Shown: positions 1 to 6,791, counted from the stretch's first letter. The stretch: DNA of 9,965 bases from an uncultured Paraburkholderia sp. (GCA_937917025.1 CALFSF010000562.1:1-9965); one strand, 5' to 3'. Made by a program: numbers and translations. The notes: generated from the sequence alone by a model not told the origin.

Positions 1-289
1 ACGCGACGAGCACCGCGCAGCCGCGGTAGTCGATGCCGTAATCGGTGTTGTCGTAGCCGATGCGCTTGATCGTTTCGCGCGCGACCTGGATGTAGTCGAC
101 GTTGGCCGTCGTGGTGATTTCGCCAGCCAGCACGACGAGACCGGTGTTGCACAGCGTTTCCGCTGCAACACGCGAATATTTGTCCTGCGCCAGGATAGCG
201 TCGAGAATCGCGTCCGAAATCTGGTCGGCGACCTTGTCCGGATGGCCTTCGGAAACGGATTCGGAGGTGAAGAAGTAATCGTTTGCCAC
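1..289 (-). CDS. metK: S-adenosylmethionine synthase (MetK), N-terminal part, cut by the window edge
   Basis: MetK makes S-adenosylmethionine from methionine and ATP in the cytoplasm, releasing phosphate and pyrophosphate. Only the first 96 residues are visible, roughly a quarter of a family that is usually about 390 residues long. They carry the N-terminal signature SEGHPDKVADQISDAILD at residues 12-29, with His16 and Asp18 matching the catalytic pair (E. coli His14 and Asp16), and Glu44 and Glu57 matching E. coli Glu42 and Glu55. The start is a GTG at 289-287; the resulting N-terminus (V/M-ANDYFFTSESVSEGHPDK) fits the family. An AGGAG Shine-Dalgarno lies 8 nt upstream (plus-strand CTCCT, 298-302). 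The gene is transcribed away from lpxL and has its own promoter and an unusually structured leader. Nothing in the visible part suggests damage. Confidence 0.97.
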   Translation of the reverse strand, partial: MANDYFFTSESVSEGHPDKVADQISDAILDAILAQDKYSRVAAETLCNTGLVVLAGEITTTANVDYIQVARETIKRIGYDNTDYGIDYRGCAVLVA

Positions 290-297
290 GTTGCAGA

Positions 298-451
298 CTC
301 CTGTGATGTGGTTACGGTTGAGTTTCACGTAGCCAGCTTCGGGAGCCTGAAGCGGCGACGCTTTAGCGGATTTACAAACCGTCAGGCGCGCAAACATCGG
401 TTTGGCGCCCGCCAGCTTCGCCCCGCAAGTTGTCTATTAACTCGGCGAAGC
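298..451 (-). promoter_or_regulatory. Structured 5' leader of metK with three stable hairpins (candidate cis-regulatory RNA)
   Basis: Read on the minus strand, the segment from the predicted metK transcription start to its ribosome-binding site folds into three local hairpins. P1 (451 down to 415) has the perfect 8-bp stem GCTTCGCC/GGCGAAGC, with an inner GAGTT/AACTT helix closing a 7-nt loop. P2 (411-383) has about 12 bp, CGGGCGCCAAAC pairing with GTTTGCGCGCCTG around a CGAT loop with one bulged C. P3 (356-332) pairs GCCGCTTC with GAAGCTGGC around an 8-nt loop, one U bulged. ACGGTT (382-377) can pair with AACCGT (319-314), enclosing P3 just upstream of the Shine-Dalgarno. The same ACGGTTT strand could instead pair with AAACCG in the P2 loop region, so two exclusive folds are possible. 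I do not recognise it as a named SAM or SAH riboswitch; no U-tract terminator is seen. Confidence 0.5.
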
Positions 452-455
452 CCGT

Positions 456-482
456 ATTATAGCGACTTCCTCAGATTGTCAC
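456..482 (-). promoter_or_regulatory. Candidate sigma-70 promoter of metK
   Basis: On the minus strand a perfect -10 hexamer TATAAT lies at 461-456. A -35 candidate GTGACA (5 of 6 matches to TTGACA) lies at 482-477, with a short 15-bp spacer. Transcription would start near 449-450, giving a leader of about 160 nt before the metK GTG. The -10 match is strong; the -35 assignment is less certain because of its spacing. Confidence 0.6.
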
Positions 483-505
483 AGAGTGACCTCGCGTGAT
501 GTATT
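476..505 (+). promoter_or_regulatory. Candidate promoter for lpxL, divergent to and overlapping the metK promoter
   Basis: On the plus strand TTGTCA (476-481, 5 of 6 to the -35 consensus) is followed 18 bp later by TGTATT (500-505, 4 of 6 to TATAAT). This -35 occupies nearly the same bases as the metK -35 on the other strand. The inverted repeat GTCAC-AGA-GTGAC (478-490) sits across it and could be an operator. The -10 is weak, so the call is tentative. Confidence 0.3.
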
Positions 506-566
506 ACGTCCTTTTTACTGATTTCCTGAAGGCCGTTCCGTGCTGCGCCCCACACGGGGAAGGCGC

Positions 567-1451
567 ATGCTGAGCCGTTATGGGGCGAAATTCGCGATCG
601 CGCTGCTGAAACTGTTCGCGCTGCTGCCGTACGGTTTCGTCGCGCGTCTCGGTGACGGCCTCGGCTGGCTGCTGTATCAGGTCCCGAGCAGCCGCAAGCG
701 CATTGTTCACATCAATCTGAAACTGTGCTTCCCGGAATGGAGCGACGAACGCCGCGAAGACATCGCGCAGAAGCACTTTCGCCACGCGATCCGCAGCTAT
801 CTGGAGCGCAGCGTCCAGTGGTTCGGCTCGGCGCGGAAGCTGGAAAAGCTGGTTCAGGTCGAAAGCGCAATCGACCTGAACGATCCCGACCTGCCGCCTA
901 CGCTCTTTCTCGGCCTGCATTTCGTCGGCATCGAGGCGGGCTCGATTTTCCTGAACTATTCGCTGCACCGGACCTGCGGCTCCCTCTATCAGCCGATGTC
1001 GAACCCGGAACTCGAAGCGGTGGCGAAGGCCGCGCGCAGCCGGTTCGACGCCGAAATGGCGAGTCGTGCCGACAGCGCGCGCATCGTGCTGCGCTGGCTG
1101 CGCGACCGCAAGCCGGTGATGCTCGGCGCCGACATGGACTACGGCATCCGCAATTCGACGTTCGTGCCCTTCTTTGGCGTGCCGACATGCACGCTGACCG
1201 CCGTGGGGCGGCTCGCGAAAGTGGGCCGCGCGCAGGTGGTGCCGTTCATCGGCGAGGTGCTGCCGAACTACAAGGGCTACCGGCTGAAGGTGTTCAAGCC
1301 GTGGGACAACTACCCCACCGGCGACGACGACCTCGACGCGCGCCGCATGAACGCGATTCTCGAGGAGCAGATCCCGACCATGCCGGAGCAGTATTACTGG
1401 GTCCACAAGCGCTTCAAGACGCGCCCGCCTGGCGACCCGAGCTTTTACTGA
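567..1451 (+). CDS. lpxL: Lipid A biosynthesis acyltransferase, LpxL/HtrB family (LPLAT)
   Basis: This enzyme transfers a secondary acyl chain from acyl-ACP onto the Kdo2-lipid A precursor at the cytoplasmic face of the inner membrane. With the ATG at 567 it has 294 residues, normal for the family. A hydrophobic N-terminal stretch (about residues 9-25) could anchor it in the membrane. The catalytic HX4E motif is His118-FVGI-Glu123. Other family blocks are GADMDYG (187-193), FVPFFG (199-204) and PEQYYWVHKRFK (273-284). The 567 ATG has GGGGA 6 nt upstream. An in-frame GTG at 540 with AAGG 7 nt upstream would add nine residues (MLRPTRGRR); I prefer 567 because MLSRYGAKFA matches family N-termini as I remember them. 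It is first in a rightward group leading to dapF 104 bp downstream. The exact acyl chain and position cannot be read from sequence. Confidence 0.93.
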   Translation: MLSRYGAKFAIALLKLFALLPYGFVARLGDGLGWLLYQVPSSRKRIVHINLKLCFPEWSDERREDIAQKHFRHAIRSYLERSVQWFGSARKLEKLVQVESAIDLNDPDLPPTLFLGLHFVGIEAGSIFLNYSLHRTCGSLYQPMSNPELEAVAKAARSRFDAEMASRADSARIVLRWLRDRKPVMLGADMDYGIRNSTFVPFFGVPTCTLTAVGRLAKVGRAQVVPFIGEVLPNYKGYRLKVFKPWDNYPTGDDDLDARRMNAILEEQIPTMPEQYYWVHKRFKTRPPGDPSFY

Positions 1452-1543
1452 ACGCGGCGGTTAGCGGGGCCGCGCATCTGACGGTACCCTGGCCGGACGG
1501 CCAACGTCGCAACCGGCGCCCACGCGGATGCTCGCGCGTCCCT

Positions 1544-1549
1544 TACAAT
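1544..1549 (+). promoter_or_regulatory. Candidate -10 element immediately before dapF
   Basis: TACAAT (5 of 6 to TATAAT) lies 6 nt before the dapF ATG, so a transcript from it would begin at or next to the start codon. No convincing -35 hexamer lies 16-18 bp upstream (the bases there are GC-rich, near 1520-1527). The same TTACAATA string also appears in the dksA promoter candidate. The lpxL-dapF gap additionally holds a small hairpin TGGCC-GGAC-GGCCA (1490-1503) without a T-run. Confidence 0.35.
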
Positions 1550-1555
1550 AGTGGG

Positions 1556-2422
1556 ATGAAACTCAAATTCACCAAAATGCACGGCGCGGGCAATGACTTC
1601 GTCGTGCTCGACGGCTACACGCAACCTGTCTCGCTGACGGCGGCACAGGTGCGCGCGCTCGCGGACCGTCACTTCGGCGTCGGCGCCGATCAGCTGCTGC
1701 TGGTCGAACGGCCCACCGTGGAAGGGGTCGACTTTCGCTATCGCATCTTCAATTGCGACGGCGGCGAGGTCGAGCATTGCGGCAACGGCGCGCGGTGCTT
1801 CGTCAAATTCGTGCGCGACGCGCGTCTGACCGACAAGCACAGCGTGCGCGTGCAGGTGCAGAACGGGCTTCTCACGCTCACCATGCAGGAAAACGGCGAC
1901 GTGTCCGTCGATATGGGCACGCCGGTGTTCGAGCCCGCGCGCGTCCCGTTCGATGCAAGCGGCCTCGAAGGTCGCCGCGAAGGCGGCGACACGCTCTGGC
2001 CACTCGACGTCAACGGCGCCACGCGTGAGATTTCGGTCGTGTCGATGGGCAATCCGCACGCGGTGCAGGTCGTCGGCGACGTCGAGGCGTTTGCGGTCGG
2101 CACCGAAGGCCCCACGATCGAAAAGCATCCGCGCTTTCCGCAGAAGGTGAACGCCGGCTTCATGCAGATCGTCACCCGCAACGAAATCAGGCTGCGCGTC
2201 TACGAGCGCGGTGCGGGCGAAACGCTCGCGTGCGGCACGGGCGCGTGCGCGGCCGTCGCGGCGGGCATCCGTCGCGGGCTACTCGATTCGCCCGTCACGG
2301 TGCATACGCATGGCGGCGCGCTGACCATCACGTGGAACGGCGCCCAGGACGAGACCGCGCCGCTCCTGATGGCGGGGCCGGCCACGACCGTGTTCGAAGG
2401 CGAGATCGAACTGGCCGGCTAG
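1556..2422 (+). CDS. dapF: Diaminopimelate epimerase (DapF)
   Basis: DapF interconverts LL- and meso-diaminopimelate without a cofactor, supplying meso-DAP for peptidoglycan cross-links and for lysine. The 288-residue product has the usual two-lobed family layout. The two catalytic cysteines are Cys75, in NCDGGEVEHCGNGAR (67-80), and Cys226, in GETLACGTGAC (221-231). The first motif has Gly where many homologues have Ser (NxDGS). The N-terminus MKLKFTKMHGAGNDF is the typical start, and no better in-frame start lies nearby. No normal Shine-Dalgarno precedes the ATG; GTGGG directly abuts it, which together with a TACAAT 6 nt upstream raises the possibility of a leaderless transcript. The DUF484 gene and xerC follow, an order shared with E. 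coli dapF-yigA-xerC. The function call is secure. Confidence 0.97.
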   Translation: MKLKFTKMHGAGNDFVVLDGYTQPVSLTAAQVRALADRHFGVGADQLLLVERPTVEGVDFRYRIFNCDGGEVEHCGNGARCFVKFVRDARLTDKHSVRVQVQNGLLTLTMQENGDVSVDMGTPVFEPARVPFDASGLEGRREGGDTLWPLDVNGATREISVVSMGNPHAVQVVGDVEAFAVGTEGPTIEKHPRFPQKVNAGFMQIVTRNEIRLRVYERGAGETLACGTGACAAVAAGIRRGLLDSPVTVHTHGGALTITWNGAQDETAPLLMAGPATTVFEGEIELAG

Positions 2423-2492
2423 CCGCGAACAGAATCCAGCACGAATTCATCATTAACCACTCCACGCCCCGCGCATCCCTTAAGCCGAAACC

Positions 2493-3227
2493 ATGAACGA
2501 TCGCGAAGTCGCCGAATACCTGCTTGCCAACCCCGACTTTTTCGCCGAACACGCGGAAATGCTCGCGACCATCCGCCTCGCGAACCCGCACGGGAAAGCC
2601 GCGGTGTCGCTGCAGGAACGGCAGATGGACATGCTGCGCGACAAGAACAAACACCTCGAACGGCGGCTTGCTGAACTGCTGCGCTACGGTCACGAAAACG
2701 ACAGCATCGCGGCCAAGTTCAGCCGCTGGACGACGCGCGTGATGTCGGAGCGCGATCCGCACGCGCTGCCGCGCACGATCGCCAACGGCCTGCGCGACAT
2801 CTTCGACGTGCCGCAGGCGGCGCTGCGCGTATGGGACGTCGCCGAAGCGTACGCGCACGCGGAATTCGCGCGCCACGTCGGCGAGGAAGTCCGCATTTTC
2901 GCGAACAGTCTGGCTACGCCGTATTGCGGCGCGAACACCGGTTTCGAGGCCGCGCAGTGGCTCGCACCCGCGGTCGCGGCGGTCCCCGCAGCCCCGGCGG
3001 TCCAGGACGAGAACGCGCCGGCTGAAGAAGCCGCTGCGCCGTCCACCGGTTCGATCGCGCTGCTCGCGCTGCGCGACCCGGAAGCCGTCGCCGATGCAAG
3101 CGCGTTCGGCCTGCTCGTGATGGGCTCGCCGGATACCCGGCGTTTTCACGACGGCATGGCAACCGATTTCCTCACGCAGATCGGTGCACTCGCCAGCGCG
3201 GCGCTGAGTCGCCTGTTGCCGCGCTGA
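2493..3227 (+). CDS. DUF484 family protein (YigA-like, predicted GAF-like fold)
   Basis: The product has 244 residues. Residues 1-70 carry the family's N-terminal pattern: EVAEYLLANPDFFAEH (5-20), then AVSLQERQMDMLRDKN (37-52), leading into a charged helix likely to form a coiled coil (about 40-70). Residues 80-158 and 187-244 look like the two halves of a GAF-like domain, including a TGSIALLALRD strand region. Between them is an Ala/Pro/Glu-rich, low-complexity stretch (about 159-186) that looks like a flexible linker. The biochemical role of DUF484 proteins is not established as far as I know. Its place between dapF and xerC (70 bp after dapF, 34 bp before xerC) matches yigA in E. coli and implies co-transcription. 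The ATG at 2493 has no strong Shine-Dalgarno, but the N-terminus matches the family. Confidence 0.88.
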   Translation: MNDREVAEYLLANPDFFAEHAEMLATIRLANPHGKAAVSLQERQMDMLRDKNKHLERRLAELLRYGHENDSIAAKFSRWTTRVMSERDPHALPRTIANGLRDIFDVPQAALRVWDVAEAYAHAEFARHVGEEVRIFANSLATPYCGANTGFEAAQWLAPAVAAVPAAPAVQDENAPAEEAAAPSTGSIALLALRDPEAVADASAFGLLVMGSPDTRRFHDGMATDFLTQIGALASAALSRLLPR

Positions 3228-3261
3228 AGCCTGCCAGCGCCAGCCCATCGCCATTCCGACC

Positions 3262-4185
3262 GTGAATCCCGCCGATCCCGTCGCCAGCTACCTCTCGAAT
3301 CTCGAGCATGAGCGGCGGCTGTCGGCGCACACGCTGCGCGGCTACGCGCATGAACTCGACGAACTGAAAAAGCTCGCGAACGGTCGCCCGTTCGAGCAGC
3401 TCACCGCCATCGATATTCGCGGCGCGGTCTCGCGGGCGCACGCGAGCGGGCTGTCGGCGCGCTCGATCAGCCATCGTCTTTCGTCGTGGCGCGCGTTCTA
3501 TCGCTGGCTCGCCGGGCGGATCGACCTGCCGGTGAATCCGGTCGCCACGGTCCGTGCGCCCAAACAGGCGAAAACGCTGCCAAAGGCGCTTTCCGTCGAC
3601 GACGCGCACACGCTGATGGAAGCACCCGCCGCGAACACCGCCGAAGGGCTGCGCGATCACGCGATGCTGGAACTGTTCTACTCGTCGGGGCTGCGGCTCT
3701 CGGAGCTGGTCGGGCTGGACGTCGCGTTCGCCGATCGCGACGGCTATCGCTCGGCGGGCTGGCTCAAGCTCGACGCGACCGAGGTCGAGGTGCTCGGCAA
3801 GGGCAACCGGCGCCGCGTCGTGCCGGTCGGTACGAAGGCGCTCGACGCGCTGCGCGCCTGGATCGCCGTGCGCGATGAATTCGTGAAGCACGATCCGCAT
3901 CCGCTCTTTCTCTCGTCGCGCGGCAACCGGATGTCGCCGAACGTCGTGCGCGATCGCGTGAAGCGGGCCGCGATGCTCGCGGGCATTCCGGCGAACGTGC
4001 ATCCGCACGTGCTGCGTCACTCGTTCGCCACGCACGTGCTGCAGTCGAGCGGCGACCTGCGCGCGGTGCAGGAGCTGCTGGGGCACGCGAGCATCACCGC
4101 CACGCAGGTTTATACGGCGCTCGATTTCCAGCATCTGGCGCGGGTCTACGATCAGGCGCATCCGCGCGCCAAAAAACGCGACTAG
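3262..4185 (+). CDS. xerC: Tyrosine recombinase XerC
   Basis: XerC works with XerD at the dif site near the replication terminus to resolve chromosome dimers before cell division. The 307-residue product has the N-terminal SAM-like core-binding domain (about 5-90) and the C-terminal catalytic domain (about 108-300). All catalytic residues are present: Arg145 (SGLRLSEL), Lys180 (LGKGNRRR), His249 and Arg252 (HVLRHSFATH), His275 (ELLGHASI) and the nucleophile Tyr284 (TQVYTAL). The start is a GTG at 3262 without an evident Shine-Dalgarno, 34 bp after the DUF484 gene, so translation may depend on coupling or re-initiation. Placement next to dapF and DUF484 argues for the housekeeping XerC rather than an integrative-element integrase. 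No dif site or attachment site was seen in the window. Confidence 0.95.
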   Translation: MNPADPVASYLSNLEHERRLSAHTLRGYAHELDELKKLANGRPFEQLTAIDIRGAVSRAHASGLSARSISHRLSSWRAFYRWLAGRIDLPVNPVATVRAPKQAKTLPKALSVDDAHTLMEAPAANTAEGLRDHAMLELFYSSGLRLSELVGLDVAFADRDGYRSAGWLKLDATEVEVLGKGNRRRVVPVGTKALDALRAWIAVRDEFVKHDPHPLFLSSRGNRMSPNVVRDRVKRAAMLAGIPANVHPHVLRHSFATHVLQSSGDLRAVQELLGHASITATQVYTALDFQHLARVYDQAHPRAKKRD

Positions 4186-4196
4186 CCATACTCTTT

Positions 4197-4223
4197 CCGG
4201 CCGCCTGCATCGATGCGCGCCGG
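4197..4223 (+). repeat. Imperfect inverted repeat just after xerC
   Basis: CCGGC (4197-4201) pairs with GCCGG (4219-4223), and the stem continues through GC/GC with a bulge. The perfect 10-bp palindrome GCATCGATGC (4207-4216) lies inside. The hairpin starts 11 bp after the xerC stop but has no T-run after it, so it may be a weak or Rho-assisted 3' end or an mRNA-stabilising stem rather than an intrinsic terminator. Confidence 0.35.
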
Positions 4224-4309
4224 CCATATCAATGCGTCTTCCCGCGGCGCCTGGGCCATGAACGCTCGCCTGGCCGCCCGCATGCAATGCCCCCTGGAAA
4301 AGTCCAATC

Positions 4310-5512
4310 ATGATCACCGTCACGCTAAAACCGTCGAAAGAGAAGACGCTGCTGCGCCGCCATCCGTGGGTCTATGCGAACGCGATCGATCGCGTCGACG
4401 GCGAGCCGGCTTCGGGCGCGACCGTCATCGTGCGGGCGCACGACGGCCGGTTTCTGGCGCGCGCGGCGTATAGCGCGCACTCGCAGATCCGCGCGCGCGT
4501 CTGGAGCTTCGACGAGGCCGAGCCCGTCGATGACGCGTTCTTCAAGCGCCGCGTGCAGCGCGCGCTCGCGCATCGTCAGAAGATGGTGCGGAACACCGGC
4601 GCCGTGCGGCTGATCTTCGGCGAGGCGGACGGCCTGCCCGGTCTCGTCGTCGACTACTACATCGCCGATGACGAAACCCGGCGCGGCCAGATCGTCTGCC
4701 AGTTCATGGCGGCGGGCGTCGAGGCGTGGAAGGAAGCGATCGTCGCCGCGCTGACGGAGGCAACGGGTTGTCCGAACGTCTACGAACGCTCCGACGTATC
4801 GATCCGCGAAAAGGAAGGCCTCGAACAGACGACCGGCGTGCTGGCCGGCGACGAACCGCCCGCCACGCTGATCGCGGCGGAAAACGGTGTGCGCTACCAC
4901 GTCGACGTGCGCAACGGTCACAAGACGGGTTTCTACGTCGACCAGCGCGACAACCGCGCGCTCGTGCAGCAGTTCGCGCAGGACCGCGACGTGCTGAACT
5001 GCTTCTGCTACACCGGCGGCTTTTCGCTGGCGGCGCTCAAGGGCGGCGCACAGCGCGTGGTGTCGATCGATTCGTCCGGCGAGGCGCTCGCGCTTGCTCA
5101 GCAGAACGTGGCGGCGAACGGTTTCGACGCGGCGCGCGCCACCTGGCTCGATGCCGACGCGTTCAAGACGCTGCGCCGTCTTCACGACGAAGGCGAACGT
5201 TTCGACCTGATCGTGCTGGATCCGCCCAAATTCGCGCCGTCGCGCGAACATGTGGACCGCGCGGCGCGCGCTTACAAGGACATCAACCTGACCGGGCTGA
5301 AACTGCTCCGGCCAGGCGGCCTGCTTTTCACGTACTCGTGTTCCGGCGCGATCGATGCCGGACTGTTCCAGAAGATCGTCTCCAGCGCGGCCTCCGACGC
5401 GCGGATCGACGCGCGCATCCTGAAGCGGCTCGGCGCGGGCGTCGACCATCCGCTGCTGACCGCGTTTCCGGAAGGCGAGTATCTGAAAGGCCTATTGTTG
5501 CAAATCGCCTGA
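4310..5512 (+). CDS. rlmI: 23S rRNA (cytosine-5) methyltransferase, RlmI-like class I SAM-dependent
   Basis: RlmI of E. coli methylates C1962 of 23S rRNA to 5-methylcytosine using SAM. The 400-residue product has the family's length and layout: an N-terminal PUA domain (about 1-80, including RRHPWVYANAID), a middle EEHEE-like region (about 90-200), and a Rossmann methyltransferase domain (about 205-400). Key blocks are GHKTGFYVDQRDNR (203-216), the SAM-binding VLNCFCYTGGFSLAAL (228-243), VSIDSSGEAL (251-260), VLDPPKF (302-308) and TYSCSG (341-346), whose Cys344 is the expected catalytic cysteine. GGAAAAG precedes the ATG. The gene lies 124 bp after xerC with no clear promoter, so it could be read through from the upstream group or be separate. 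Target specificity is inferred from family, not seen. Confidence 0.9.
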   Translation: MITVTLKPSKEKTLLRRHPWVYANAIDRVDGEPASGATVIVRAHDGRFLARAAYSAHSQIRARVWSFDEAEPVDDAFFKRRVQRALAHRQKMVRNTGAVRLIFGEADGLPGLVVDYYIADDETRRGQIVCQFMAAGVEAWKEAIVAALTEATGCPNVYERSDVSIREKEGLEQTTGVLAGDEPPATLIAAENGVRYHVDVRNGHKTGFYVDQRDNRALVQQFAQDRDVLNCFCYTGGFSLAALKGGAQRVVSIDSSGEALALAQQNVAANGFDAARATWLDADAFKTLRRLHDEGERFDLIVLDPPKFAPSREHVDRAARAYKDINLTGLKLLRPGGLLFTYSCSGAIDAGLFQKIVSSAASDARIDARILKRLGAGVDHPLLTAFPEGEYLKGLLLQIA

Positions 5513-5525
5513 TCGGCCATAGTTT

Positions 5526-5586
5526 CGGGATATTTCCCGTCGGCGGATTCCGGCGCAATGCCGCTGGCCGGGCGGCCGCAAGCGGC
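5526..5586 (+). terminator. Two hairpins after rlmI, possible transcription end
   Basis: Shortly after the rlmI stop, CGGGA-TATT-TCCCG (5526-5539) forms a 5-bp hairpin. A larger one follows: GCCGCT (5560-5565) pairs with AGCGGC (5581-5586), with a nested GGCC/GGCC stem. Neither is followed by a T-tract, so intrinsic termination is not demonstrated. They may mark the end of the rlmI transcript or affect RNA stability. Confidence 0.35.
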
Positions 5587-5677
5587 GCCTTGACAGATAT
5601 GTTTCAATAACTGACCGGTCGAGTGGCCGCCCGCGCGCGGCCCCGCACTGATTTCACGCATTTAACAGGCACACACC

Positions 5678-6763
5678 ATGATTCCCGTTACCATCCTGAC
5701 CGGCTTTCTCGGCAGCGGCAAAACCACGCTGCTCAAGCGCATCCTGAACGAAAAGCACGGCATGAAGATCGCCGTGATCGAAAACGAGTTCGGCGAAGAG
5801 AACATCGACAACGAAATCCTCGTGCAGGACGCGAACGAACAGATCATCCAGATGAGCAACGGCTGCATCTGCTGCACGATCCGCGGCGACCTCGCCCGCG
5901 TGCTCGGCGACCTGGCCGCGAAAAAGCAGGCCGGCGAGCTGGATTTCGACCGCGTCGTGATCGAAACCACCGGTCTCGCCAATCCGGGCCCAGTGGCGCA
6001 GACGTTCTTCATGGATAACCAGATCGCCGACGAATTCCTGCTCGACGCGATCATCACGCTCGTCGACGCGAAGCACGCGGATCACCAGCTCGACGAGCAC
6101 GAGGTCGTGCAGCGCCAGGTCGGTTTCGCCGACCGCCTTTTCATCACGAAATCCGATCTCGTCGACGAAAAGGCGCTGGGAGACCTGCGCCACCGTCTGC
6201 TGCACATGAACCCGAAAGCGGCGATCAAGGTCGTCAATTTCGGCGAGGCCGACATCAAGGAAATCTTCGACCTGCGCGGCTTCAACCTGAACGCGAAGCT
6301 CGAAATCGACCCGGATTTCCTCGCCGAAGACGAACACGACCACGCGCATCATGACCACGATCACGGCCATGACCACGATCACGCGAACTGCGACCACGAC
6401 CATGGCAAGTGCGATCACGAAGGTCACGACCACGATCACGCGCATCACCATCACGCGCACCACGACGACAAGATCAAGTCGTTCGTCTACCGCAGCGAGC
6501 GGCCGTTCGACCCGAACCGCCTCGAGGACTTCCTCGGCGGCATCCTGCAGATCTACGGCGAGCGCCTGCTGCGCTACAAGGGCGTGCTGTACATGAAGGG
6601 CGTCGACCGCAAGGTGGTGTTCCAGGGCGTGCACCAGATGATGGGCAGCGACCTCGCGTCCAAATGGCAGCCGGTTGAAAAGAAAAACAGCAAGATGGTG
6701 TTTATCGGCATCGAACTGCCGCAGGACCTGATTACCGACGGCCTCGACGCCTGTCTTGCCTGA
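5678..6763 (+). CDS. COG0523/CobW-family GTPase with His-rich metal-binding insert (putative zinc metallochaperone)
   Basis: Proteins of this G3E GTPase family deliver metal ions to client proteins using GTP hydrolysis; several members act in zinc homeostasis. The 361-residue product has Walker A GFLGSGKTT (9-17), the metal-binding CXCC motif Cys63-Ile-Cys65-Cys66 in SNGCICC, the IETTGLANPGP block (95-105, Walker B/switch region), and TKSD (157-160) as the guanine-specificity motif. Residues 220-262 are a His-rich loop with 21 His and 2 Cys. The CobW C-terminal domain follows (about 266-350, starting KSFVYRSERPFDPNRLEDFL). ACAGG lies about 8 nt before the ATG. The gene stands between rlmI and dksA with sizeable gaps on both sides, so it is probably its own unit. 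The metal is not proven; zinc is the best guess from the family, while cobalt, nickel or iron members exist. It is not the cobalamin-operon CobW by context. Confidence 0.9.
   Translation: MIPVTILTGFLGSGKTTLLKRILNEKHGMKIAVIENEFGEENIDNEILVQDANEQIIQMSNGCICCTIRGDLARVLGDLAAKKQAGELDFDRVVIETTGLANPGPVAQTFFMDNQIADEFLLDAIITLVDAKHADHQLDEHEVVQRQVGFADRLFITKSDLVDEKALGDLRHRLLHMNPKAAIKVVNFGEADIKEIFDLRGFNLNAKLEIDPDFLAEDEHDHAHHDHDHGHDHDHANCDHDHGKCDHEGHDHDHAHHHHAHHDDKIKSFVYRSERPFDPNRLEDFLGGILQIYGERLLRYKGVLYMKGVDRKVVFQGVHQMMGSDLASKWQPVEKKNSKMVFIGIELPQDLITDGLDACLA
6335..6463 (+). repeat. Degenerate in-frame His/Asp codon repeats in the cobW-family gene
   Basis: This stretch encodes the 43-residue His-rich loop. 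It is built from short His-Asp units such as GACCACGATCAC, which appears three times with small variations and interspersed Cys codons. Such low-complexity DNA tends to change length by slippage, so the loop may vary among strains. No frame disruption is present here. Confidence 0.8.
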
Positions 6764-6791
6764 AAGAGCCGCGTCGCGCAATTAACAGGAA

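Noticed and set aside
298..451. The metK leader as a known SAH or SAM-II riboswitch
   Set aside because: AGGCTC in the P3 loop and CGCTAAAGCG recall pieces of known motifs, but the rest of their conserved cores and pseudoknot arrangement could not be located by eye.
540..566. GTG at 540 as the lpxL start
   Set aside because: It has a usable AAGG, but the added residues MLRPTRGRR do not resemble family N-termini, and the ATG at 567 has GGGGA at good spacing. Kept as an alternative only.
725..1555. A very long plus-strand frame continuous with dapF that begins inside lpxL
   Set aside because: The part before 1556 overlaps lpxL in another frame and is Arg/Ala-rich, typical of GC-rich shadow coding. 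The DapF family begins exactly at the 1556 Met.
4207..4216. GCATCGATGC palindrome near xerC as a dif or attachment site
   Set aside because: A dif site is about 28 bp with two 11-bp arms and a 6-bp centre; this palindrome is only 10 bp and sits inside a GC hairpin. dif sites are normally near the terminus, not beside xerC.
3172..4323. Long minus-strand frame opposite xerC (383 codons), with similar ones at 504-1406, 2328-3254, 4325-5449 and 5654-6781
   Set aside because: All lie opposite genes with full sets of family motifs, and their products have Arg/His/Val-biased composition without recognisable domains. They are antisense shadows of high-GC codon use. The hydrophobic stretch opposite the cobW-family gene is just the complement of its His-Asp repeats.
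5590..5611. TTGACA followed by GATATGTT before the cobW-family gene, as a promoter and Zur box
   Set aside because: The -35 match is perfect but no -10-like hexamer lies 15-19 bp downstream. GATATGTT matches only one half of a Zur-type palindrome, and the other half is not present.
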